Shown: piece after piece, positions 26,744 through 34,302 of the stretch
Layout of the letters: every line of letters starts with the position of its first letter
Position numbering within the stretch: position 1 is the stretch's first letter
Source: Archangium sp.
GTDB lineage: Bacteria > Myxococcota > Myxococcia > Myxococcales > Myxococcaceae
DNA length: 64,000 nt
Assembly (NCBI GenBank): GCA_030681645.1
Contig: JAUXRX010000007.1
Span: 124,001-188,000 of the forward strand
Direction of reading: 5' to 3'
The notes under the pieces: model-generated
The model's input: the letters and a program-made list of their open reading frames with translations, nothing else
Database searches by the model: none
What the model was told of the DNA's origin: nothing
Translations under genes and position numbers: made by a program

Positions 26744-27069
26744 CGTTGGGACAGTCAAGTGCCCGCGAGCGCCTGGATACGCAGTGCACTCAGCGTCGAC
26801 GAGTTGAATCAGCTGGCGATTGGAGAGACGCGGGAAACGTAGTCAATGATGACGTCCCGCTCGCAACGTCATCATTGACTACGTTTCGCGACCCTCTCGC
26901 TGGCCTGCCGCCCAGGAGTTGAAGATCGCTCAGCCTCGGGTCCTTGCCCGTGGCCGAGAGGCCTCTGCGGGACAAGCACGAGGCGGACCCGCACCCACCA
27001 CACCCCATTGCAGGCGAATCAGCTGGCGCCCCGGCAGCAGAACGGCGCGACTTGGCCTGTGCGCCCAGT
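26744..27069. other. 326-base intergenic stretch with inverted and direct repeats
   Basis: Between convergent genes. It contains the perfect inverted repeat described separately (26834-26887) and two identical 13-base copies of GAATCAGCTGGCG at 26806-26818 and 27016-27028 that bracket it. I see no credible gene. The direct repeats could be the footprint of a past insertion or deletion. Confidence 0.5.
26834..26887. repeat. perfect 22-base inverted repeat, possible bidirectional terminator or mobile remnant
   Basis: Left arm 26834-26855 and right arm 26866-26887 are perfectly complementary around a 10-base loop; the arms (GTAGTCAATGATGACGT core) are more AT-rich than the surrounding DNA. It lies between the convergent vWA and methyltransferase genes, where a bidirectional terminator would fit, but no T-run follows on either side. 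Confidence 0.75.
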
Positions 27070-28548
27070 TCACAGTGGAATGACGGGATTCCGCGTCGTG
27101 CCGAACGCAGGGGCCCAGACCGTCTGAAACATCTCCGACATCACGTGCGCCGCGACGTGCTCGAAGACCGCGCGGGTCGAGCCAAACGCCTCGCCGCGGG
27201 CCGACAGATTGGGAACCAGGTCCTCCGCATCAAGACGGGTCGCGCCGGGATCCGCGAGCAGCGCGCGCGGAACGAACTCCGGCGCGAAGCGTGAGTGCCG
27301 GTACATCGTCACGCACCCCGGCTCGTCGATCACGTGCGCCGCCAGCGGCAGCTCGTGCACGTTGAACACCAGCTTGAGCCGGGACGCGTGCGGATCGAAC
27401 TCACCCCGCAGCCGGTGGTCGCCGCGAGGAATCAGGTGCCGATCGACGTAGCACCACGCGTTCTTTCCGCGCGGATTCGGACCGCGGTAGCGCAGGAACC
27501 GCCTCACCAGTTGCCCGCTGAACTTCGCGTCGACCGAATACTCCTTGAGCTGCTCCAACTTCGGCAAGAACCCGATCAACCCGAACTCGCGAGCGAACTC
27601 GCGCACGTCCTTCGTCGCGATGAAAGCCTTCACCCGGGCCTCGAGCGCAGCGCGATCGTCGTCGACCAGCAGCTCATCGAAGCGCGTCTTGAGTCCCGCG
27701 AAGCTCACCGGCACCAGGTCGGTGAGCACCTCCCCCGTCGCGCGCCAGGAGTCCTCGAGCGCCTGCGCCTCGGTCGCGGGTGCCTTGAGGCGCCAGTCGG
27801 GCCCTCGCGGCGTGAAGCTCTTCGCGTCGACGCGAACGTCCGCGAAGGGGAGCGCCCGCTGACTGAGCGGCGTCGTCCACGTGGTCACGCACGGCACCAC
27901 CCGCGTGCCCTCGAACGTGCCGCGAGGCAGCTCGATCACCTCGCGCAGTTGCATGCGCGACAGCAACGCCTCCCGCACCGGCGCGTACGCGAACGCATCG
28001 AGCAGCGTGGCCGAGGTGATGAAGGCCAGCGCGCCCGCCCGTCCCTGCAGTCGCAGCGACGCCTTGAGCAGGAAGAACACGTAGTCCTCCCTCAAGCTCG
28101 TGCCCTTCGGCAGCGACAGGTGTGGCGGCATCCACGCGCACGCGGTCGCCCAGGCCGACTTGCTCTGGAGCAGGGGAGAGGTGCCGTTGTACGGGGGGTT
28201 GCCGATCCACAGCTCGAACGCGCCGTCGACGGCCGGCAGCGCCTCAGTGGTCAACGCGTCACCGACGATCACCTTCCCGCGCGGCACCCTTTCCCGGCAC
28301 AGCCGCGCCGACTCTTCATTGAGCTCGAGCCCGATCAGCTCCGCGCCCGGCCAGCGCTCGGCAGCCACCGTGAGGAACGCCCCCGCCCCACACGCGGGGT
28401 CCACCACCCGCAGCCGCCCCCGCTTCGGAACGTGCGGGGCGATCGCCGCGAGCACCCGCTCCACCAGCGCGCGCGGCGTGAAGAACGCGCCCCGTTGCTT
28501 GCGCTCATCGGCACTCAGGTGGGAGGCCAGTGCCTCTTCATCGATCAT
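27070..28548 (-). CDS. N6-adenine DNA methyltransferase
   Basis: The 492-residue protein has the SAM-binding motif DPACGAGAFL (from D50) and the catalytic motif NPPY (117-120), defining a class I amino-methyltransferase of the type that makes N6-methyladenine in DNA. The QRGAFFTPRALVERVL segment near the N-terminus is the usual lead-in of Eco57I-like and PglX-like enzymes. The C-terminal half, likely the target-recognition region, is not similar to anything I recognise. No endonuclease gene is adjacent, so it is either solitary or a combined enzyme without a visible nuclease motif. ATG 28548 was chosen because an upstream extension would overlap the divergent acylphosphatase. Confidence 0.8.
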   Translation of the reverse strand: MIDEEALASHLSADERKQRGAFFTPRALVERVLAAIAPHVPKRGRLRVVDPACGAGAFLTVAAERWPGAELIGLELNEESARLCRERVPRGKVIVGDALTTEALPAVDGAFELWIGNPPYNGTSPLLQSKSAWATACAWMPPHLSLPKGTSLREDYVFFLLKASLRLQGRAGALAFITSATLLDAFAYAPVREALLSRMQLREVIELPRGTFEGTRVVPCVTTWTTPLSQRALPFADVRVDAKSFTPRGPDWRLKAPATEAQALEDSWRATGEVLTDLVPVSFAGLKTRFDELLVDDDRAALEARVKAFIATKDVREFAREFGLIGFLPKLEQLKEYSVDAKFSGQLVRRFLRYRGPNPRGKNAWCYVDRHLIPRGDHRLRGEFDPHASRLKLVFNVHELPLAAHVIDEPGCVTMYRHSRFAPEFVPRALLADPGATRLDAEDLVPNLSARGEAFGSTRAVFEHVAAHVMSEMFQTVWAPAFGTTRNPVIPL

Positions 28549-28569
28549 CGTGGTAGTGAAGCGCCCCTC

Positions 28570-28848
28570 ATGACGCCGCGCCGCGTTCATCTCCGCATCA
28601 CGGGCCTCGTGCAAGGGGTGTCGTATCGCGCCAGCGCGGTGGACCAGGCCCGTCGCCTCGGGGTGCACGGCTGGGTGCGCAACCTGCCCGGCGGCGAGGT
28701 CGAGGCGATGGCCGAGGCTGCGCCCGAGACGATCGATCGCTTCGTCGCCTGGTGCATGAAGGGCCCGCCGGAAGCGCAGGTCGAAGGCGTCGCCGTCACC
28801 GACGCGCCCGTCGACGTGCCGTTCACCACCTTCGAGGTCCGACGGTGA
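28570..28848 (+). CDS. acyP: acylphosphatase
   Basis: The 92-residue protein hydrolyses acyl phosphates. It has the signature GLVQGVSYR with the phosphate-binding R20 and the WVRNLPGGEVE block with catalytic N38. Length is typical. It starts only 21 bases from the divergent methyltransferase start, and its stop overlaps the next gene (GTGA), so the two are translationally coupled. Confidence 0.92.
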   Translation: MTPRRVHLRITGLVQGVSYRASAVDQARRLGVHGWVRNLPGGEVEAMAEAAPETIDRFVAWCMKGPPEAQVEGVAVTDAPVDVPFTTFEVRR

Positions 28849-29282
28849 CCTTCGGCGGCCCCCTCCTCATCGCGTCGCTCTCTTCCATGCTCGGCATCCG
28901 CGCCGGCATGAACGTGTCCATTCACAACCCGCCGCCCGGCTTCATGGAAGCGCTCCTCCCGCTGCCCGAAGGCGCCTTCCTCATCGACAGCGCGAAGACC
29001 GGCCTCGACGTGCAAGTGCTCTTCACCGGCAAGAAGACCGAGCTCGTCGAAAAACTCGCGGCGCTCACCCGGGGCATGGCGGTGACCGGGGCAATCTGGG
29101 TCTGTTTTCCCACCTCGGTCGAGCTCACCTGGGCCCCCAACGAAGACTTCGTTCGCCTCGCCGCCCTCGAAATGGGCCTCACCGACACCAAGAAGGTGAT
29201 GCTCGACCCCGCGTGGACAGCCTTGAAACTGCAGAGAAAAGGGCGGAACCCGCGCGTCGAGCTGCCCTCGGCCAGGGCCTGA
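28845..29282 (+). CDS. DUF3052 family protein
   Basis: The 145-residue protein fits the DUF3052 pattern: LGIRAGMNVSIHNPPPGF near the N-terminus, VTGAIWVCFPTSVELTW in the middle and VMLDPAWTALKL near the end. The function of the family is not established. The GTG at 28845 overlaps the acylphosphatase stop. Confidence 0.75.
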   Translation: MTFGGPLLIASLSSMLGIRAGMNVSIHNPPPGFMEALLPLPEGAFLIDSAKTGLDVQVLFTGKKTELVEKLAALTRGMAVTGAIWVCFPTSVELTWAPNEDFVRLAALEMGLTDTKKVMLDPAWTALKLQRKGRNPRVELPSARA

Positions 29283-29591
29283 ATTTCCCGACATTTCCTT
29301 TCCTTCACTGAGCGATTCGTGAAACGCTCAGCCAGACAACATTTTCGGACGGGGCTCTCTGTAACAGTTTGGAAAGAGGGCGAAGTCGGCTTCGCGGGCA
29401 GTTGGGCCGCGAGGTTCATCGATTCAAACCGGCAGGGGGTCTGGTGGTTGACCTTCGCGGAGTGACACCACAGCGTGAGCTTCCTGCGAGTGGCGCCGCC
29501 CTCTGCCTTTTGTCGCAGCCGTTGACCCGTGTTTTCCCTGCGTCCCGTCCGCCGGGAACACGAGGTCGTGCTGCGCAGATCGGATTCATCC
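29283..29591 (+). other. 309-base untranslated stretch upstream of RNase E/G
   Basis: No credible gene is seen. The first 90 bases are relatively AT-rich and contain a small hairpin (TGAGCG at 29309-29314 with CGCTCA at 29325-29330) that may end the acylphosphatase-DUF3052 unit. The rest may be promoter and leader of the RNase gene; long leaders are known to mediate RNase E autoregulation in other bacteria. I found no convincing -35/-10 pair. Confidence 0.35.
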
Positions 29592-31913
29592 ATGAGCAGC
29601 GTTCTCGTCATCAACGCCGCGGGTCGGGAGACCCGTGTGGCGCTGGTCGAACAGGGCCACATCGCTGAGTTTTACCTCGAGCGAAAAAAAGACAGAGGCA
29701 TCGTCGGCAACATCTACAAGGGGCGCGTCACGCGCGTGCTCCCGGGCATGCAAGCGGCCTTCGTGGACATCGGGCTCGACAAGGCCGGCTTCCTCTACGT
29801 CGGCGACGTGCTCTTCGACCCCGACGTCACCCGGCATCAGTTCGACCTGACGGAGGGCGAGAACGACGAAGACGTCGACGAGGTGCCCGAGGAATCGCAG
29901 GCCGACGCCGCGCCCGCGGGTGACGCGACGCCGCCCAATGGCGTCGCCCTCGCCGAGTCGGCGCCTGCCCCCGAGGCTGCTCCCGAGGAGCCGCCGCCTG
30001 CTTCCGGCGCCGAGGTCGTGGCCGCTGCCGTCGCCGAAGCGAACCCCGCTCCGACGGGCGCCGACGTGGTCGCGGCCGCGGTCTCCGAGTCGAACGAGCC
30101 TGCGCCCGCGTCGGGCGCCGAGGTCGTCGCCGCGGCCGTCGAGCAGCAGGGCGCCCCCGTTCCTGCTCCTGCGCCCGTCGAGTCAGACAAGATCGAGGCG
30201 CAGCGCACGCAGGCTCCGCGCGACACCCGCTTCAAGGACAAGGAGAAGGGCGGCGACCGCAACCGCGATCGCGGCGACCGCAAGGAGCGCAAGGCCGAGC
30301 CGCCCAAGAAGCAGCAGAAGATCGAGGATCTCCTCAAGGTCGGCCAGGAAGTGCTGGTGCAGGTCTCGAAGGATCCCATCGGCACCAAGGGCGCCCGCAT
30401 CACTTCGCACATCTCGATCCCCGGCCGGCACCTGGTGTTCATGCCCACCGTCGATCACGTGGGCATCAGCCGCCGCATCGGCAACGAGAAGGAGCGCAGG
30501 CGCCTGCGTGACACCGTCGAGCGCCTCCGCCCGCCCGGCACCGGCTTCATCGTGCGCACCGTCGCCGAGAACGTGCCTCAGGAGAAGCTCGAGGCCGACA
30601 TCCGCTTCCTCATCGAGGTGTGGAACGACACGGTGAAGAAGAACGAGAAGGTGCACCGCGCCGGGCTGATGCACCCCGACCTCGACCTGATCCTCCGCGC
30701 CACCCGCGATCTCTTCGCCCAGGACATCGAGAAGCTGATCATCGACGACCGCGAGGAGTTCGAGCGCGTGCAGCGCTTCGTCGAGGCGCAGGACCCCGCC
30801 CTCAAGGAGCGCGTGGTGCTGCACGAAGGCGACGAGCCCATCTTCGACGCCTACGGCATCGAGGAAGAGATCAAGCGCGCCACCGCCCGCAAGGTGTGGC
30901 TGCGCAGCGGCGGCTACCTGATCATGGACCAGGCCGAGGCGCTCACCGCCATCGACGTCAACTCCGGCCGCTACGTCGGGAAGAAGAACCTCGAAGACAC
31001 GATCGTGAAGATCAACACCGAGGCGGCCAAGGAGATCGTCTACCAGCTCCGGCTCCGCAACATCGGCGGCATCATCATCTGCGACTTCATCGACATGGAG
31101 AAGCAGCAGAACCGCGACAAGGTCTTCAAGGCGCTCCACGAGGCGCTGGGCCGCGACAAGGCGAAGACCAACGTGCTGCGCATCTCCGAGCTCGGCCTGG
31201 TCGAGATGACCCGCAAGCGCGTGCGCGAGTCGATCGGCCGCGTGCTGCACGAGAACTGCGGCTACTGCGCCGGCGAGGGCTACGTGAAGACCGCCACCAC
31301 GGTGGCCTACGAGATCTTCCGCGAGCTGCGCCGCTCGGCCGGGGCCTACAAGGACCCGACCATCGTGGTGCAGTGCCAGAGCGAGGTCTCGAACGTGCTG
31401 CAGGGCGAGGAGCGCGAAGAGCTGCGCCACCTGATGGATCGCTTCAACAAGTCCATCCAGATCAAGGCGCGCCCCGACTTCCACCGCGAGCAGTACGACA
31501 TCTACGCGCGGCCCATCTCAGGCGTGGAGATCAAGATCGCCGCGACCACCGTCGAGCACGATCCGGCCACGTACACGAACAACCGGAAGCCCGGCAGCCA
31601 GGAAGCCAAGTTCGATCGCGAGCGCGGAGGCAATGAGCGCGCTGCAGGTGCGGGCGGCGGTGACCGGCCCGAGCGCGGTGCTGGCGGCGGTGGCGGTGGC
31701 GGCGATCGCGGCGACCGGGGTGAGCGCGGGGGGCGCAACCGTGATCGCGGCGGGCGGGATCGCGGCGATCGTCGCGAAGGCCGCGGCGGCGGTGGAGGTG
31801 GTGGAGGTGGAGGTGGTGGAGGCGGTCAGCAGAACCAGCAGAACCGGCCCCGTCCTTCTTCCCCCGATGGTCCCCCTCCTTCCGCTCCCAGTGGCGGCGG
31901 CAGCCAGGAGTGA
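29592..31913 (+). CDS. rng: ribonuclease E/G with disordered insert and Gly/Arg-rich tail
   Basis: Endoribonuclease for rRNA maturation and mRNA decay. Conserved parts: N-terminal RNase H/S1 entry VLVINAAGRETRVAL and GIVGNIYKGRVTRVLPGMQAAFVDIG, catalytic magnesium ligands D455 (AIDVNSG) and D498 (ICDFIDME), and the zinc-link CGYC (C556, C559). The S1 domain is split by an insert of about 155 residues (86-240) rich in Ala, Pro, Glu and holding three tandem copies of GAEVVAAAV (from residues 139, 156, 175), followed by a basic stretch. The tail after about residue 680 is Gly/Arg/Asp-rich with long Gly runs. Length 773. Whether it acts as RNase E or G is not decided; the symbol is by core similarity. 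Confidence 0.92.
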   Translation: MSSVLVINAAGRETRVALVEQGHIAEFYLERKKDRGIVGNIYKGRVTRVLPGMQAAFVDIGLDKAGFLYVGDVLFDPDVTRHQFDLTEGENDEDVDEVPEESQADAAPAGDATPPNGVALAESAPAPEAAPEEPPPASGAEVVAAAVAEANPAPTGADVVAAAVSESNEPAPASGAEVVAAAVEQQGAPVPAPAPVESDKIEAQRTQAPRDTRFKDKEKGGDRNRDRGDRKERKAEPPKKQQKIEDLLKVGQEVLVQVSKDPIGTKGARITSHISIPGRHLVFMPTVDHVGISRRIGNEKERRRLRDTVERLRPPGTGFIVRTVAENVPQEKLEADIRFLIEVWNDTVKKNEKVHRAGLMHPDLDLILRATRDLFAQDIEKLIIDDREEFERVQRFVEAQDPALKERVVLHEGDEPIFDAYGIEEEIKRATARKVWLRSGGYLIMDQAEALTAIDVNSGRYVGKKNLEDTIVKINTEAAKEIVYQLRLRNIGGIIICDFIDMEKQQNRDKVFKALHEALGRDKAKTNVLRISELGLVEMTRKRVRESIGRVLHENCGYCAGEGYVKTATTVAYEIFRELRRSAGAYKDPTIVVQCQSEVSNVLQGEEREELRHLMDRFNKSIQIKARPDFHREQYDIYARPISGVEIKIAATTVEHDPATYTNNRKPGSQEAKFDRERGGNERAAGAGGGDRPERGAGGGGGGGDRGDRGERGGRNRDRGGRDRGDRREGRGGGGGGGGGGGGGGQQNQQNRPRPSSPDGPPPSAPSGGGSQE

Positions 31914-31919
31914 GCTGAA

Positions 31920-32249
31920 ATGAGCGGAACGGTCGACCGGCGCATCGATGTTCGGCGGACGATCAATCACGAGTTCTCGTCGGTGGAGCAGTTCATCAAC
32001 GAGTACGTGATCAACCTGAGCCGCAGCGGCGTCTTCATCAAGTCAGACGATCCGCTGCCCATCGGCACCCAGGTCAACCTCCGCTTCACCGTCATCTTCA
32101 AGGACCTCGAGACCATCGAAGGGGTGGGCGAGGTCGTGCGGCGGGTCGAGCCCGGCACCCCGGGCCAGACGGCCGGCATGGGCGTGGTCTTCGTGGAACT
32201 CACCCAGTATTCCCGCGAGCTGGTCGAGCGCATCCTGGTTCGGCGCTGA
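31920..32249 (+). CDS. single-domain PilZ protein
   Basis: The 109-residue protein is one PilZ domain: RRIDVRR near the N-terminus as the RxxxR-type arginine motif and VINLSRSGVFIKS as the D/NxSxxG motif, so c-di-GMP binding is plausible. The type belongs to a PilZ group expanded in myxobacteria. It starts six bases after the RNase E/G stop and is followed after eight bases by the YihY-type gene, forming one transcription unit. Confidence 0.85.
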   Translation: MSGTVDRRIDVRRTINHEFSSVEQFINEYVINLSRSGVFIKSDDPLPIGTQVNLRFTVIFKDLETIEGVGEVVRRVEPGTPGQTAGMGVVFVELTQYSRELVERILVRR

Positions 32250-32257
32250 ACGAGGCG

Positions 32258-33556
32258 ATGGACGAGCCGGCTTCCACCGCGCCGCCCCCGCCTCTCAAGC
32301 GGATCTCTCGCTGGGGCAAGCGCGCGGTCGCGTTCTGGCGGCTGCTCGTGTCGGTGGTGCTCAGCTATCGCGGCGAGTACCTCGCGCTGCGCGCCGGCAA
32401 CCTCACCTTCATCACCATCACCTCGCTGGTGCCGATGGTGGCGGTGATCTTCTCGCTGCTGCACGCCTTCAACGCCAAGCGCATCGACCCGCTGGTGCTC
32501 AAGTTCTTCGAGGACATCCTCTCTCCGGGCGGCCGGGCGCAGTCCGAGCAGACGATTCGTACCTTCCTCTCGGCGGCCAACTCCCGCACCGCCGGAAGTC
32601 TCTCGTTCCTGGTGGTGATGGTGTCGGCCGGCCTCATGCTTCGCCACCTCGACGCCTCGCTCAACGACATCTGGAGGGTGCGCAGGAAGCGGAACATCTT
32701 CGTGAGCCTCGGGCTGTACACCGGCGTGCTGATCGTCGGGCCGCTGCTGATCGCGCTCTCGCTGCTCGGCACCGAGAGCGCCAAGAAGCTCATCGGCTGG
32801 CTCGAGTTTCCCTTCTCGGCGCAGCTCTACTTCCTGGGCGCGGTCCTCTCGGGCATGGCGGTCTTCACGCTGCTCTACAAGCTCGCGCCCCACGCGCCCG
32901 TGCCGTGGAAGTCGGCTCTGGCCGGTGGGTTCGCCGCCGGCGTCGCCTGGGAACTCGCGCGCCATGCGTACGGCGGCATCGCCAGCCTCTTCTTCAGCGC
33001 CAACAAGGTCTACGGCTCCTTGGGCATCGCGCCGCTGTTCCTGATGTGGATCTACGTGGGCTGGTACATCGTGCTCTCGGGGGCGCGGCTCGCGTACGCG
33101 GTGGAGCACGCCGATCTGCACGACGAGTTTCACGAGATGCTCGAGCACCCGCGCAGCCACGAGCTCATCGCTTCCCGCATCGCCGAAGAGGTGGCGCGCG
33201 CGTCGCTCGAGGGGCTCAAGGCGCCCACGGCGCGCTCGCTGTCGCTCCAGCTCCGCCTGCCCGAACAGCGCGTCGGGGAGATCATCCACGTGCTCATCGC
33301 GGGCGGCCTCGTTCGCCTCGAAAAGGGGTCCCTCCACCCCGCGCGCGACGTCACCACCCTGACCCTGGCCGACATCTCCGCGGCCGTCGGTGGGACGGCC
33401 AGTGTGGGCAAACGCGAGCGTCCGTCGAGCACCGGGCACTTCGAAAGTGTGGCCCGTCTCTTTTCCTCGGCTGACGAGACAACCATTGAGAAACTCAGGG
33501 GAATTTCATGGGCAGACCTCGTCACCAGCCCCCCCGACAAGGTCGAAAAACCGTAG
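32258..33556 (+). CDS. YihY/BrkB-family membrane protein with a winged-helix-like tail
   Basis: The 432-residue protein has six hydrophobic segments between about residues 45 and 290 and the family motifs RAGNLTFITITSLVPM and YGSLGIAPLFLMWIYVGWY. YihY (once called RNase BN) is an inner membrane protein of unclear transport role. The region after residue 300 contains a helix-turn-helix-like segment (SLQLRLPEQRVGEIIHVLIAGGLVRLEKG) as seen in longer family members. Co-transcribed with RNase E/G and PilZ. Confidence 0.88.
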   Translation: MDEPASTAPPPPLKRISRWGKRAVAFWRLLVSVVLSYRGEYLALRAGNLTFITITSLVPMVAVIFSLLHAFNAKRIDPLVLKFFEDILSPGGRAQSEQTIRTFLSAANSRTAGSLSFLVVMVSAGLMLRHLDASLNDIWRVRRKRNIFVSLGLYTGVLIVGPLLIALSLLGTESAKKLIGWLEFPFSAQLYFLGAVLSGMAVFTLLYKLAPHAPVPWKSALAGGFAAGVAWELARHAYGGIASLFFSANKVYGSLGIAPLFLMWIYVGWYIVLSGARLAYAVEHADLHDEFHEMLEHPRSHELIASRIAEEVARASLEGLKAPTARSLSLQLRLPEQRVGEIIHVLIAGGLVRLEKGSLHPARDVTTLTLADISAAVGGTASVGKRERPSSTGHFESVARLFSSADETTIEKLRGISWADLVTSPPDKVEKP

Positions 33557-33646
33557 CTTTCTTGCAGGGTTGACTCCTTCGGAGGTAGCATGGTTTCCAA
33601 ATCCACAGTGATTCTGGACCGTTGGTCCACATCAGGGGGAACGCAG

Positions 33647-33964
33647 GTGCTCAAGTCCGATCTCGTCAACATCCTGGTTGCCAAGAAGGGCGTCACGCAG
33701 AAGCAAGCGGAGGCGACCGTCGAGATGATCTTCGGCGCGATGAAGGACGCACTCGTCGCCGGGGAGAACATCGAGATCCGCGGCCTCGGCGCTTTCCACG
33801 TGAAGCACTACGGCGCCTACCAGGGCCGCAACCCCAAGACCGGGGAGCCCATCGCGGTGCGCGCCAAGCGCGGCCTGCTGTTCCGCGCCGGCAAGGAGCT
33901 CAAGGATCGCGTCAATCGTCCCGGCCCTGACGGCAAGGTGCCGCCGCTCAACCCCGGCCAGTAG
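33647..33964 (+). CDS. HU/IHF-family DNA-bending protein
   Basis: The protein (105 residues from GTG 33647) has the HU/IHF fold: N-terminal helices LKSDLVNILVAKKGVTQKQAE, the IEIRGLGAFHV strand and the DNA-intercalating arm GRNPKTGEPI. It most resembles IHF subunits and bends or coats DNA. A second start at ATG 33590 (with GGAGGT four bases upstream) would add 19 residues, but those codons have far more A/T at third positions than the rest, so the GTG start preceded by GGGGGA is preferred. A terminator follows. Confidence 0.88.
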   Translation: MLKSDLVNILVAKKGVTQKQAEATVEMIFGAMKDALVAGENIEIRGLGAFHVKHYGAYQGRNPKTGEPIAVRAKRGLLFRAGKELKDRVNRPGPDGKVPPLNPGQ

Positions 33965-33984
33965 TCGCTGGCGCGAAGCGCACG

Positions 33985-34020
33985 AGCCCCTCGCTCCCCT
34001 CACCCGGGAGGAGGGGCTTT
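33985..34020 (+). terminator. rho-independent terminator after the HU/IHF gene
   Basis: AGCCCCTC (33985-33992) pairs with GAGGGGCT (34011-34018) and is followed by TT. It starts about 20 bases after the stop codon. The loop can add further G:C pairs. Confidence 0.75.
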
Positions 34021-34065
34021 GCCATGTCCCCGCACTTCGGACGGTGACGCTGTATCGTTGCTCTG

Positions 34066-34290
34066 GTGCGCCGCTCCCTCTTCCTCATCGCAGCCCTTGG
34101 CTTCACAGCGTGCGGGGCGAAACCGAAGCCAGAAGCGCCCTTCGTCTCCGACCAGTACGAGTGCCTCTCGCGGCCCCAGCCGTGGGAATGCGGTTCTCCG
34201 GGGACCTACTGCGGTGACAAGGGGCCGTGTGCGGATGGAGGGGCATGCGTGGCCTACCGCTGCGAGTGGCCGGCCGACGGCGGTCCCTAG
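34066..34290 (+). CDS. small Cys-rich lipoprotein
   Basis: GTG 34066 gives 74 residues with a lipoprotein signal and lipobox FTAC (C16), followed by a short mature part with six Cys (YECLS, WECGS, YCGD, PCAD, ACVAYRCEW), likely disulfide-bonded. No family recognised. It is convergent with the T3SS gene sctV, ending 12 bases from it. Confidence 0.65.
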   Translation: MRRSLFLIAALGFTACGAKPKPEAPFVSDQYECLSRPQPWECGSPGTYCGDKGPCADGGACVAYRCEWPADGGP

Positions 34291-34302
34291 AGGTGGCGGC
34301 CT

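Noticed and set aside
29416-29440. possible tRNA T-arm (GGTTCATCGATTCAAACC) upstream of RNase E/G
   Set aside because: No acceptor, D or anticodon stems can be built around it; the match is a short palindrome.
31633-31923. 96-residue plus-strand frame in the RNase E/G tail
   Set aside because: Low-complexity alternative frame of the Gly/Arg repeat region.
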